Assembly (NCBI GenBank): GCA_002433235.1
Contig: DJHS01000092.1
Span: forward strand, 1 to 64,000
DNA: 64,000 nt
Source: UBA6614 sp002433235
GTDB taxonomy: Bacteria; Verrucomicrobiota; Verrucomicrobiia; Limisphaerales; UBA1100
Direction of reading: 5' to 3'
Under the pieces are notes generated by a model that made no database searches, was not told the DNA's origin, and saw nothing but the letters and a program-made list of their open reading frames with translations. This document shows, one piece after another, positions 1 through 8,126 of the stretch. The position numbers and the translations under genes are program-made. Within the stretch, counting starts at the first letter, position 1. The number at the start of each line of letters is the position of its first letter.

Positions 1-249
1 CACGAAAGCTGCGGCCAATGCACTCCCTGCCGCGAGGGCGCCCTGTGGATGAGCAAGGCACTGCATCGCATGACCCACGGCGAAGGCCGGCCCGAGGACG
101 CCGATCAACTCCTGCACATCGCACAGAACATCCAGGGCCGCACCATCTGCGCCTTCGGCGAAGCCTGCGCGTGGCCGGTCCTGAGCTTTGTCGGCAAGTT
201 TAAAAAGGAATTCAAGGCAAAGGCCAAGCGAAAGGAAGTGGCGGCCTGA
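1..249 (+). CDS. nuoF: NADH-quinone oxidoreductase subunit F, C-terminal end (partial)
   Basis: Frame 1 is open from the first base and reads HESCGQCTPCREG, the signature around the N3 [4Fe-4S] cluster of NuoF, the subunit that carries FMN and accepts electrons from NADH in the peripheral arm of complex I. The fourth cluster cysteine follows in GEACAWP. About 82 residues are visible and the rest lies outside the window. The Lys-rich tail (KKEFKAKAKRKEVAA) ends in TGA, which shares one base with the ATG of nuoG, so the two are translationally coupled. Family assignment is certain from motif and context. Confidence 0.96.
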   Translation, partial: HESCGQCTPCREGALWMSKALHRMTHGEGRPEDADQLLHIAQNIQGRTICAFGEACAWPVLSFVGKFKKEFKAKAKRKEVAA

Positions 250-2279
250 TGCCGGCAAAGAAGACAGACACGCCCCCCGAGACCGTCACCGTCAAGGTCG
301 ATGGCCGCGAGGTTTCGGTGCCGAAGATGACGCCGGATTGGCAGGGGGATCCCGCGCCAACGACGGTGTTGCAGGCATGCCAGCATGCGGGCGTGGAGCT
401 GCCGCATTACTGCTACCACCCGCGGCTGCCGGTGGCGGGCAATTGCCGGATGTGCCTGGTGCACGTGGGCATGCCCGGGCGCCCGGGACCGGATGGCAAG
501 CCGCCGATGGACGAAGACGGCACGCCGAAGATTTTCCCGATGGAGCTGCCGTATGAGCCGGGCACGGCGCGCGGGGTCATCGGCTGTGCGACGGGCATCC
601 TGCCGGGCATGGAGATTTACGCGAGCAGCCCGGAGACGAAAGAGATGCGCGAGGCGGTGCTGGAGAGCCTGCTGGTCAACCACCCGCTGGACTGCCCCAT
701 CTGCGACCAGGCCGGCGAGTGCAAGCTGCAGGAATACAGCGTCGAGCACGGGCAGGCGGAAAGCGAGTTTGCCGAGACCAAGGTGCACAAGCCCAAGGCC
801 GTCGACCTCGGCCCACGCATCACGCTGGACGCCGAGCGCTGCGTCCTGTGCACGCGCTGCATCCGGTTCACCTCGGACATCGCGGACGACGACGCGCTAG
901 GCATCGTCAACCGTGGCAGCTACAACACCATCGCCACCTTCCCCGGCAAGCCGTTTGACAACAACTACACTTTAAACACCGTGGACATCTGCCCGGTGGG
1001 CGCGTTGACGTCAAAGGATTTTCGTTTCCAAATGCGCGTGTGGTTCCTGAAAGAAACCAAAAGCCTCTGCACCGGCTGCGGTACCGGCTGCAACACGCTC
1101 ATCGGCTCGCGGGAAAACAAAATGTACCGCTACGAGCCACGCGAGAACGACGCGGTGAATGCCAGCTGGATGTGCGACACGGGCCGGCTCGATTACAAGT
1201 GGATTGGCCGCGAAGACCGCTTGGGCGAGGTACTGGCCAACGGCCAGAGCGTGAGTTGGAAGAAGGCGCTAAGTGAAATTTCGGAGAAGCTTGCAGCTGT
1301 GGAAGCCGGCACGACGGCCATTATCGCCAGCGCGCGACAGACCAACGAAGAGCTGTGGCTTCTGGCTCAACTACGCAAGAAGCTAAAGGCATTTACCGAC
1401 TGTGTCCCGCGTCAGGGTGAGGGCGACGGCTTTTTGTCCAATGCCGACAAGAACCCAAACAGCACCGGCGCGCGGCTCATTGGCCTGACCACCAAACGAC
1501 TGGGCCTACGCCTCAAGCGAATTGCCGAGGGCATTGAGTCGGGTGATATCAGCACACTCATCGTGTTCGGCGAGGACGTCACCAAGCACGGCATTGCACC
1601 GAAGCTGCTGCGCAAGCTAAAGCTGCTGGTGGTCAGTGATATCCTGCCCAATGCCACCACCGAACGCGCACATTACCTGCTGCCCGGCTGCGCGCACGCG
1701 GAGAAGCGCGGCAGTTTCACCAACGTGAAGGGCCGCGTACAAAAGTTCATGCAGGCACTGCANNNNNNNNNNNNNNNNNNNNNNNNNNNNNNNNNNNNNN
1801 NNNNNNNNNNNNNNNNNNNNNNNNNNNNNNNNNNNNNNNNNNNNNNNNNNNNNNNNNNNNNNNNNNNNNNNNNNNNNNNNNNNNNNNNNNNNNNNNNNNN
1901 NNNNNNNNNNNNNNNNNNNNNNNNNNNNNNNNNNNNNNNNNNNNNNNNNNNNNNNNNNNNNNNNNNNNNNNNNNNNNNNNNNNNNNNNNNNNNNNNNNNN
2001 NNNNNNNNNNNNNNNNNNNNNNNNNNNNNNNNNNNNNNNNNNNNNNNNNNNNNNNNNNNNNNNNNNNNNNNNNNNNNNNNNNNNNNNNNNNNNCCACCGG
2101 GCAATGCTCGCGCGGAATGGGAGTTTTTACACGAGCTAACGGCCAACGTGACCGGCGCCAATGGATTTAACAGCATCGAAGGTCTTTTTAACCAGATGGC
2201 CGCCGACGTGCCCGCCTTTCGGAAGGCAGAACTGACGTGGGCGGCGCTGGGCGACACGGGGGCCACGGTGGAGATTTGA
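249..2279 (+). CDS. nuoG: NADH-quinone oxidoreductase subunit G (interrupted by assembly gap)
   Basis: Iron-sulfur subunit of the complex I peripheral arm, relaying electrons from NuoF toward quinone. The N-terminus is a [2Fe-2S] ferredoxin domain (C55, C66, C69), then the His-Cys cluster site H145-C149-C152-C158, then C198-x2-C201-x2-C204 with C248. C274-x2-C277-x3-C281-x27-C309 is the N7 cluster motif, kept only in some bacteria. A molybdopterin-oxidoreductase-like domain follows. The 331-base N run at 1763-2093 hides about 110 residues; the reading frame written here is the same on both sides, but the gap length may be an estimate. Start ATG overlaps the nuoF stop (TGATG); stop TGA overlaps the nuoH ATG in the same way. 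Confidence 0.95.
   Translation: MPAKKTDTPPETVTVKVDGREVSVPKMTPDWQGDPAPTTVLQACQHAGVELPHYCYHPRLPVAGNCRMCLVHVGMPGRPGPDGKPPMDEDGTPKIFPMELPYEPGTARGVIGCATGILPGMEIYASSPETKEMREAVLESLLVNHPLDCPICDQAGECKLQEYSVEHGQAESEFAETKVHKPKAVDLGPRITLDAERCVLCTRCIRFTSDIADDDALGIVNRGSYNTIATFPGKPFDNNYTLNTVDICPVGALTSKDFRFQMRVWFLKETKSLCTGCGTGCNTLIGSRENKMYRYEPRENDAVNASWMCDTGRLDYKWIGREDRLGEVLANGQSVSWKKALSEISEKLAAVEAGTTAIIASARQTNEELWLLAQLRKKLKAFTDCVPRQGEGDGFLSNADKNPNSTGARLIGLTTKRLGLRLKRIAEGIESGDISTLIVFGEDVTKHGIAPKLLRKLKLLVVSDILPNATTERAHYLLPGCAHAEKRGSFTNVKGRVQKFMQALXXXXXXXXXXXXXXXXXXXXXXXXXXXXXXXXXXXXXXXXXXXXXXXXXXXXXXXXXXXXXXXXXXXXXXXXXXXXXXXXXXXXXXXXXXXXXXXXXXXXXXXXXXXXXXXPPGNARAEWEFLHELTANVTGANGFNSIEGLFNQMAADVPAFRKAELTWAALGDTGATVEI
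1763..2093. other. Assembly gap (331 N) inside nuoG
   Basis: An unbroken run of N lies within the C-terminal half of nuoG. The flanking coding sequence is in the same frame if the written length is used, although 331 is not a multiple of three, so the frame agreement only means both sides happen to fit this length. No feature can be called inside. Confidence 0.99.
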
Positions 2280-3349
2280 TGGAATGGATTAACAACCTGA
2301 CCCCGGCTCAGCAGTTTGCGCTGTTCAGCCTGGTGAAAATTGGCATCGCGGTGTTCGCGGTAGTGCTGCCAATGGTGGCGTACTCCGTGGTCGCCGAGCG
2401 ACGCGTGTCGGCGTGGATTCAGGACCGCGTCGGGCCCAATCGCGTGGGCATTCCGTTCACCAACATCAAGCTCTGGGGGCTCGGCCAGCCGGCGGCGGAC
2501 GGCGTGAAGTTCATCCTCAAGGAGGACTTCACCCCCGCGCATGTGCGCAAGGTCTACTTCTGGCTGGCGCCGGCGGTGGCGATGGTGCCGGCGCTGCTCA
2601 CGCTCGCGGTCATCCCCTTCGGCTCCAACCTCGGCTCGCAGCAGGCGGTCATCGCCGACCTCAACGTCGGCATCCTGTACACCTTCGGCATCGTCTCGCT
2701 CGGCGTGTACGGCATCGTGCTGGCCGGCTACGCGAGCAACTCCAAGTACCCCTTCCTCGGCGGCATTCGCTCCAGCGCGCAAATGATCTCCTACGAGATC
2801 GCCATGGGCATGAGCGTCGTGCCCGTGTTCATGTTGGTAGGCGACCTCAACCTCGGCAAGGTCATCGCCTACCAAGCCGACGGCGCGTGGCTCGTCTTTA
2901 AACAACCGCTCGCCTTTGTCATTTTCCTCATCGCCGCGTTCGCGGAAACGAACCGGCTGCCGTTTGACCTGCCCGAGTCCGAGACCGAGCTGGTCGGCGG
3001 CTATCACACCGAGTACAGCTCGATGAAATTCGCTCTGTTCTTCCTCGGCGAGTACGCCGCCATGATCGCCGTCAGCGCCATGATGGTCGTGCTGTTCCTC
3101 GGCGGCTGGACGCTCCCCGTCGCCGGTCTCAACGCCCCCGCCGAGACCCTCGCCGTAGGCCTGCTGCAGGTCGGCATTTTCATCGGCAAGCTGCTGCTCT
3201 TCATGGGCCTGTTCATCTGGGTGCGCTGGATGCTCCCGCGCTTCCGCTACGACCAGCTCATGGACATCGGCTGGAAACGCTTCGTGCCCCTCGCGCTGGC
3301 GAACATCATCGTCACCGCGATCGTGCTGTACTTTTTAAACGCGAAATAA
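2279..3349 (+). CDS. nuoH: NADH-quinone oxidoreductase subunit H
   Basis: Membrane subunit of complex I that forms the quinone-binding chamber with NuoB and NuoD. The 356-residue product has the ERRVSAWIQDRVGPNRVG signature after the first helix, a loop reading FAETNRLPFDLPESE, and about eight hydrophobic segments, as expected. I start at the ATG sharing a base with the nuoG stop; an upstream in-frame ATG at 2237 would add 14 Gly/Arg-rich residues inside nuoG and is unlikely. One base separates its TAA from nuoI. A proteobacterial-like length and no gap in the conserved loops suggest a working protein. Confidence 0.97.
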   Translation: MEWINNLTPAQQFALFSLVKIGIAVFAVVLPMVAYSVVAERRVSAWIQDRVGPNRVGIPFTNIKLWGLGQPAADGVKFILKEDFTPAHVRKVYFWLAPAVAMVPALLTLAVIPFGSNLGSQQAVIADLNVGILYTFGIVSLGVYGIVLAGYASNSKYPFLGGIRSSAQMISYEIAMGMSVVPVFMLVGDLNLGKVIAYQADGAWLVFKQPLAFVIFLIAAFAETNRLPFDLPESETELVGGYHTEYSSMKFALFFLGEYAAMIAVSAMMVVLFLGGWTLPVAGLNAPAETLAVGLLQVGIFIGKLLLFMGLFIWVRWMLPRFRYDQLMDIGWKRFVPLALANIIVTAIVLYFLNAK

Positions 3350-3350
3350 A

Positions 3351-3986
3351 ATGGCCAAGGTTGTCAAGAGAGCCAAGCTGAGCCTGTTCGAGCGCCTGTA
3401 CCTGCCGGCGCTGTGGAACGGCTTCAAGGTCACGCTGCGCCACTTTTTCTCGTGGAAAAAGTCCGGCGTCTACGCCGACAAGAACCGTGACAACCAGTTC
3501 AAGGCCACCCTCAGCTATCCCGAGGAACTCTGGACCGTGCCCGAGGGCTTCCGCGGCGCGCCCTACCTCGTCAGCGATCAGGACGGCGCCACCAAGTGCG
3601 TCAGTTGCCAGCTCTGCGAATTTGTCTGCCCGCCCAAGGCCATCCGCATCACCCCGCCCGGCGAGGACGGCGAGCCCGCCCACCGCGCCAACGCCGAGAA
3701 GATGCCCGCCGAATTCGAAATCAACATGCTCCGCTGCATCTTCTGCGGCTACTGCGAGGAAGTCTGCCCCGAGGAGGCCATCTACCTCGCCAAGGACTAC
3801 TACAAAGGCTACGACGAAAACCTCATGCGCCGCGACTACGCCCTCACCGGCCAATCCCGCGACGAGATGATCTTTAACAAGGAGAAACTCCTAGAACACG
3901 GTGGCACCCACGCGGATCGGATCAAGAAATGGGCCAAGAAGGAAAAGGACGCCGGCGCCCAAGACACTTTCCCCGTAAACGACTAA
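3351..3986 (+). CDS. nuoI: NADH-quinone oxidoreductase subunit I
   Basis: Peripheral-arm ferredoxin-like subunit carrying clusters N6a and N6b. Two classical 4Fe-4S motifs are visible: C83-x2-C86-x2-C89-x3-C93-P and C129-x2-C132-x2-C135-x3-C139-P. The 211-residue product has an amphipathic N-terminus that should lie on the membrane (LFERLYLPALWNGFKVTLRHFF) and a charged C-terminal tail (KKWAKKEKDAGAQDTFPVND) longer than in short NuoI proteins. Its TAA shares a base with the ATG of nuoJ, continuing the coupled arrangement of the operon. Confidence 0.97.
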   Translation: MAKVVKRAKLSLFERLYLPALWNGFKVTLRHFFSWKKSGVYADKNRDNQFKATLSYPEELWTVPEGFRGAPYLVSDQDGATKCVSCQLCEFVCPPKAIRITPPGEDGEPAHRANAEKMPAEFEINMLRCIFCGYCEEVCPEEAIYLAKDYYKGYDENLMRRDYALTGQSRDEMIFNKEKLLEHGGTHADRIKKWAKKEKDAGAQDTFPVND

Positions 3987-4486
3987 TGGCCGACACCCTA
4001 TTCTACATCTTCAGCGCCCTCACGCTCCTCTGCGGCCTGCTGGTGGTTTTCAACCCCTTCAGCCGCAATCCAGTGACCAGCGCCATGTTCCTGGTCCTCA
4101 CCATCATCAGCCTTTCCGGCCTCTTTGTCCTGCTGCAAGCCTACTTCCTTGCCGCTGTCCAGATCCTCGTCTACGCCGGCGCCGTCATCGTCCTCTTTCT
4201 CTTCGTCATCATGCTGCTGGATTTAAAGGAAGCCGAGCAGCGCCGCTACCGCAAGTTCGCCACGGGTATCGGCGCCTTGGCTGTCCTAGGGCTCGCCTTC
4301 GTCATCGCCGGCACGCTGCGGGGCGCACAGCCATTGGCCAGCGAAACCATCGCCGGCGAAACGGCCGACCTCGGCAAGCTGCTGTTCACCGAGTACCTGC
4401 TACCCTTTGAGATCGTCTCCGTGCTCCTGCTGGTGGCGATGGTCGGCTGCATTCTTTTAAGCAAACGCGAGGAGGCCCCCGAGTGA
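3986..4486 (+). CDS. nuoJ: NADH-quinone oxidoreductase subunit J
   Basis: Small membrane subunit of complex I (166 residues, five predicted helices). The QILVYAGAVIVLFLFVIMLL stretch is the most conserved part of the NuoJ family, where helix 3 carries the pi-bulge that links quinone reduction to proton pumping. I start at the ATG overlapping the nuoI stop (TAATG) rather than at 3929, which would add residues within nuoI. The last four bases, GTGA, contain the nuoK start, so the pair overlaps by four bases. A GAGGAGG sequence near its 3' end serves the next gene. Confidence 0.96.
   Translation: MADTLFYIFSALTLLCGLLVVFNPFSRNPVTSAMFLVLTIISLSGLFVLLQAYFLAAVQILVYAGAVIVLFLFVIMLLDLKEAEQRRYRKFATGIGALAVLGLAFVIAGTLRGAQPLASETIAGETADLGKLLFTEYLLPFEIVSVLLLVAMVGCILLSKREEAPE
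4469..4475 (+). promoter_or_regulatory. Shine-Dalgarno of nuoK
   Basis: GAGGAGG lies seven bases before the GTG at 4483 and fixes that GTG as the nuoK start, inside the end of nuoJ. Confidence 0.8.
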
Positions 4487-4788
4487 CCGTCGGCCTCGAC
4501 CATTACCTCGTCGTCAGCGGCGTGCTCTTCTGCCTCGGCCTGCTGGGCGTCGTCACCCGCCGCAGCCTCATCGTCATGTACATGGGCCTGGAGCTGATGC
4601 TCAACGCCGCCAACCTCGCCCTCGTCGCGTTCTCCCATTTCAACGCCGACCTGCATGGACAAATCCTCGTCTTTTTCATCATCACCGTCGCCGCGGCCGA
4701 GGTCGCCGTAGGCCTGGCCCTCATCGTCGCCCTCTACCGCAAGCGCCAGACCACTGACGCCACCGACCTCACCGAACTGAAACTGTAA
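4483..4788 (+). CDS. nuoK: NADH-quinone oxidoreductase subunit K
   Basis: 101-residue membrane subunit with three helices, homologous to MrpC of antiporters and part of the proton path of complex I. The conserved glutamates are visible in GLELMLNAANLALVAF (helix 2) and in the helix 3 region AAAEVAVGLALIVALYR. The start is GTG, supported by a GAGGAGG Shine-Dalgarno seven bases upstream and by the four-base overlap with nuoJ. The TAA is followed at once by the nuoL ATG. Length is exactly that of the family. Confidence 0.97.
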   Translation: MTVGLDHYLVVSGVLFCLGLLGVVTRRSLIVMYMGLELMLNAANLALVAFSHFNADLHGQILVFFIITVAAAEVAVGLALIVALYRKRQTTDATDLTELKL

Positions 4789-6621
4789 ATGCCCCTCCTG
4801 CTTGCCAGCACTGGAAATGCCGACGCGGCCACCGCGCCGTACCTCGTGCTGGGCCTCCCGCTGCTTGCGGCCGTGGCCATATTGCTGTTTACCCGCAACC
4901 GCCCGGGCACCAGTGCCACCCTGTCCATTGGCGCGATCTTGACCAGTTTCATCATCTGTCTAAACCTTTTCAGCGATTATAAGAATGAACCTATCACCGA
5001 CCATGTAACTTGGCTTGCCATCGGACAACTGGACCTGACATTAGGTTACACTCTCGACCGGCTTAGCCTGTTGATGCTCCTGATTGTTACGGGCGTTGGC
5101 GGTCTCATTCACATTTTCTCTTGGGGTTATATGCACGAAGACAAGGCTGTGCCCCGTTATTTTGCCGGCCTCAGCCTATTCACCTTTTCCATGTTGGGAA
5201 TCGTGTTGGCCAACAATCTCGTGATGCTGTTCATCTTCTGGGAGCTTGTTGGTGTCTCCAGCTATCTCTTGATCGGCCACTGGTTCCAGCGCCCGGCCGC
5301 CGGTGATGCCGCCAAGAAAGCCTTTATCACTAATCGCATCGGCGATTTCGGTTTTCTTTTGGGCATCCTCGTAGTCTGGGATCAGACTGGCAGTTTGGAT
5401 TTCGAGTCACTCAAGGCCAGCGGCACCGTCACCACCTTGGGCGGCCTCTTGATCTTCTGTGGGGCAGTGGGCAAAAGTGCTCAGTTTCCGCTGCATGTTT
5501 GGCTGCCTGACGCCATGGAAGGCCCTACGCCCGTCAGCGCGCTGATCCACGCCGCCACCATGGTTGCGGCCGGCGTCTATATGCTGTGCCGGCTTTATTT
5601 CATTTTTACACCCGAAGCCCTCGTCGTCATCAGTTGGATTGGCGGCTTTACCGCCCTTATGGCTGCGCTAATGGCCGTCCAGCAGGATGACATCAAGCGC
5701 ATCCTCGCCTACTCCACCCTCTCACAACTTGGCTACATGGTCATGGCTGTTGGTTTGGGCGGCCCCACCACAGCCATGTATCACCTCACCACCCACGCCT
5801 TCTTCAAGGCCCTGCTTTTCCTTGGGGCCGGCTCCGTCATCCTCGCTGCCCATCACGAGCAAAACATCTGGAAAATGGGCGGGCTACGCCACCGGATGCA
5901 TACCACTTTCTGGACCTTCCTTGTCGGCACCCTAGCCCTGTGCGGCATCCCACCCCTTAGCGGTTTCTTCAGCAAGGACGCCGTTCTTGCACAGGCATTT
6001 GTGGGCAACAAGATTCTTTTTGCCATCGCCGTCTTTGTTGCCGTGCTGACCGCATTTTACATGTTCCGTCTACTCATCGTTACCTTCTTGGGCATGGCTC
6101 GCACTAATAACGTGCGCCATGCTGAAGAATCTCCCGAGGTAATGACTTTCCCTCTGGTCGTGCTCACCCTTCTCAGCGTTGGCGCCGGTTTTCTCGGAAT
6201 TGACACCTTTATCGGCAGTCAGTTTGCAACCGCCCCCATCGGTGAAGATGCTCAAACCAATGGCATGATTGCCGGGCTCTTGGCCGCTGCCATTGGCATT
6301 GGCTTGGCTTGGCGATTGTATCGCGGTGTCGATAGTGATCCTCTACCCGAAATTCTTGGCAGCCCATCCCGCTGGATGCGCCAACGGTTTTACATCGACG
6401 GCCTGTACGCTGCACTCAATCGCCACACACAGGAAGCCATGGCCACCGTCACCGATTGTCTCGACCGCTGGGTCATTGCTGGCTTGGGCGTCAAAGGCAG
6501 TGCGGGCATCACGTTCGTGACCGGCAGTCTCCTGCGCCTTCTGCAAACCGGTAACTTGCAAACCTATGCCCTGCTTCTGCTGCTGGGCGTGCTTACCCTG
6601 CTTTACTTCGTGCTGACCTGA
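4789..6621 (+). CDS. nuoL: NADH-quinone oxidoreductase subunit L
   Basis: Distal antiporter-like proton-pumping subunit of complex I, 610 residues with about 15-16 helices and the long lateral helix near the C-terminus. The Proton_antipo_M core shows the conserved FIFWELVGVSSYLLIGHW and PTPVSALIHAATMVAAGVYML segments with the key glutamate, lysine and histidine positions. It begins directly after nuoK and its TGA overlaps the nuoM ATG. Base composition is lower in GC than the upstream nuo genes: sample blocks at 5041-5100 and 5341-5400 count 32 and 30 G+C of 60, against 42 of 60 at 2581-2640 in nuoH. Confidence 0.97.
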   Translation: MPLLLASTGNADAATAPYLVLGLPLLAAVAILLFTRNRPGTSATLSIGAILTSFIICLNLFSDYKNEPITDHVTWLAIGQLDLTLGYTLDRLSLLMLLIVTGVGGLIHIFSWGYMHEDKAVPRYFAGLSLFTFSMLGIVLANNLVMLFIFWELVGVSSYLLIGHWFQRPAAGDAAKKAFITNRIGDFGFLLGILVVWDQTGSLDFESLKASGTVTTLGGLLIFCGAVGKSAQFPLHVWLPDAMEGPTPVSALIHAATMVAAGVYMLCRLYFIFTPEALVVISWIGGFTALMAALMAVQQDDIKRILAYSTLSQLGYMVMAVGLGGPTTAMYHLTTHAFFKALLFLGAGSVILAAHHEQNIWKMGGLRHRMHTTFWTFLVGTLALCGIPPLSGFFSKDAVLAQAFVGNKILFAIAVFVAVLTAFYMFRLLIVTFLGMARTNNVRHAEESPEVMTFPLVVLTLLSVGAGFLGIDTFIGSQFATAPIGEDAQTNGMIAGLLAAAIGIGLAWRLYRGVDSDPLPEILGSPSRWMRQRFYIDGLYAALNRHTQEAMATVTDCLDRWVIAGLGVKGSAGITFVTGSLLRLLQTGNLQTYALLLLLGVLTLLYFVLT

Positions 6622-8126
6622 TGTCTCCCCTCACGCTCATTTTTTTAATCCCGCTGCTCACAGCCGTCGCGCTGTTGTTTGTGCCTACGCGGATGGAGCG
6701 CGCCGTGCGAGGCCTGACTCAGGCAGCCACCGGAATATCTTTACTGCTTGCCTTGGGAGTATTCGCCCAATTTCAGCCCGGCCTAGGTTACCAGTTTGTT
6801 GAGCAACATGACTGGATGCCTTCTCTCGGCATCGGCTATCACGTTGGCGTCAACGGCATCAATATCGGGTTGATTCTCATGGGTACACTCGTCGCCTTTG
6901 CCGCCGCCTGCTCCACAAGTGAAATTACCCAGCGCGTCAAGGAATACCACATCCTGCTGCTCTTCATGACCGGGGGCATCCTGGGCGCATTTGTTTCTCT
7001 GGATATCTTCATGATGTATTTCCTGCACGAACTTGCCCTCGTGCCCACCTTCATCATGATTGGCGTGTGGGGCCATGGCGAAGACAAGAATTTCGCCGCG
7101 TTCAAGATTACCCTGTACCTCAGCTTGGGTGCACTCTTGGCCTTGGCTGGCCTCATTCTGCTTTACACTCAAATCGGTGCCAACAGCTTTGACCTCCTCG
7201 TGCTTCTGGACCACGCCTCCGAGCATAATCCCGGCCTCAACATCCCGATGCAGAACACCATTTTTGGCCTGCTCCTTTTCGGCCTCGGCATCCTGGTCAG
7301 CCTTTGGCCCTTCCACACATGGGCACCCCTCGGCTACAGCGCTGCCCCCACTGCCGCCGCCATGATGCACGCGGGTGTCATCAAGAAGTTCGGCCTCTAC
7401 ATGCTCCTCACCGTTGCCTTGCCGCTCCTGCCCGATGGTGCAACGGGGTGGGCTTGGGTGCTTGCCTTGCTCGCCTTGGGCAACCTCCTCTGGTGCGGCC
7501 TAGTTGCCCTCAAGCAGAAGGATTTCACCCTCCTGCTGGGCAACTCAAGCGTCGCCCACATGGGCTTTGTGTTCCTCGGCATTGCCAGCCTGAACCTAAT
7601 CGGCATCACTGGAGCTGTCCTAGTCATGATTGCCCACGGACTCTTGGCCGGGCTTGCCTTTGGCCTCGCCGGCTGGATTCGCCAGCACACCGGCTCCACC
7701 GACATGGAGAAACTCGGCGGCCTCCTGCAAACCATGCCCTTCGTCGGTGGCGCCCTCCTGATGGCCCTCATGGCCGGCTGTGGTCTGCCCGGCTTCGCCA
7801 ACTTTGCCGGTGAGATCGCTGTGTTCTTCGGCGTCTGGCAATCCGACTTTAAGATCATCGCCGTCGTGGCCGCGTGGGCCGCACTCGTTATTGGCGCCGT
7901 CTATATGCTGCGCGCCGCGCGCAATCTCCTCCACGGTCCTCTACCCGCCATTGAACTGGGCGGCGAGGATGCCCACTGCTGCGCCCGGCTGCCCTTTGTC
8001 CTCCTGCTTGTCGCCCTGCTGCTCTTTGGCCTCTGCCCCCATCTACTTACCAACAAGATCACTCCGGCCGCCAAGACACTCCTGCCACCAGCCAACCGCG
8101 CCGTGCAGTCCGCCCATAACCAATGA
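6621..8126 (+). CDS. nuoM: NADH-quinone oxidoreductase subunit M
   Basis: Second antiporter-like proton-pumping subunit, 501 residues and about 14 helices. The FMMYFLHELALVPTFIMIGVWG region holds the conserved glutamate of helix 5, and the HTWAPLGYSAAPTAAAMMHA region corresponds to the usual HxWLPDAHxxAP segment, here rewritten as APLGYSAAP; KKFGLYML follows. That loop lacks the usual LPDAH wording, a mild divergence. Start ATG overlaps the nuoL TGA and the last four bases ATGA overlap nuoN. Confidence 0.95.
   Translation: MSPLTLIFLIPLLTAVALLFVPTRMERAVRGLTQAATGISLLLALGVFAQFQPGLGYQFVEQHDWMPSLGIGYHVGVNGINIGLILMGTLVAFAAACSTSEITQRVKEYHILLLFMTGGILGAFVSLDIFMMYFLHELALVPTFIMIGVWGHGEDKNFAAFKITLYLSLGALLALAGLILLYTQIGANSFDLLVLLDHASEHNPGLNIPMQNTIFGLLLFGLGILVSLWPFHTWAPLGYSAAPTAAAMMHAGVIKKFGLYMLLTVALPLLPDGATGWAWVLALLALGNLLWCGLVALKQKDFTLLLGNSSVAHMGFVFLGIASLNLIGITGAVLVMIAHGLLAGLAFGLAGWIRQHTGSTDMEKLGGLLQTMPFVGGALLMALMAGCGLPGFANFAGEIAVFFGVWQSDFKIIAVVAAWAALVIGAVYMLRAARNLLHGPLPAIELGGEDAHCCARLPFVLLLVALLLFGLCPHLLTNKITPAAKTLLPPANRAVQSAHNQ

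Noticed and set aside
105..788. 227-codon open frame on the minus strand inside nuoF/nuoG
   Set aside because: Its codons are the complement of clear NuoG iron-sulfur motifs; Arg/His/Leu-rich translation is typical of an antisense frame in GC-rich DNA.
1673..3007. 444-codon minus-strand open frame across the nuoG gap and nuoH
   Set aside because: It runs through the N gap and is antisense to conserved nuoG and nuoH sequence; no family-like sequence.
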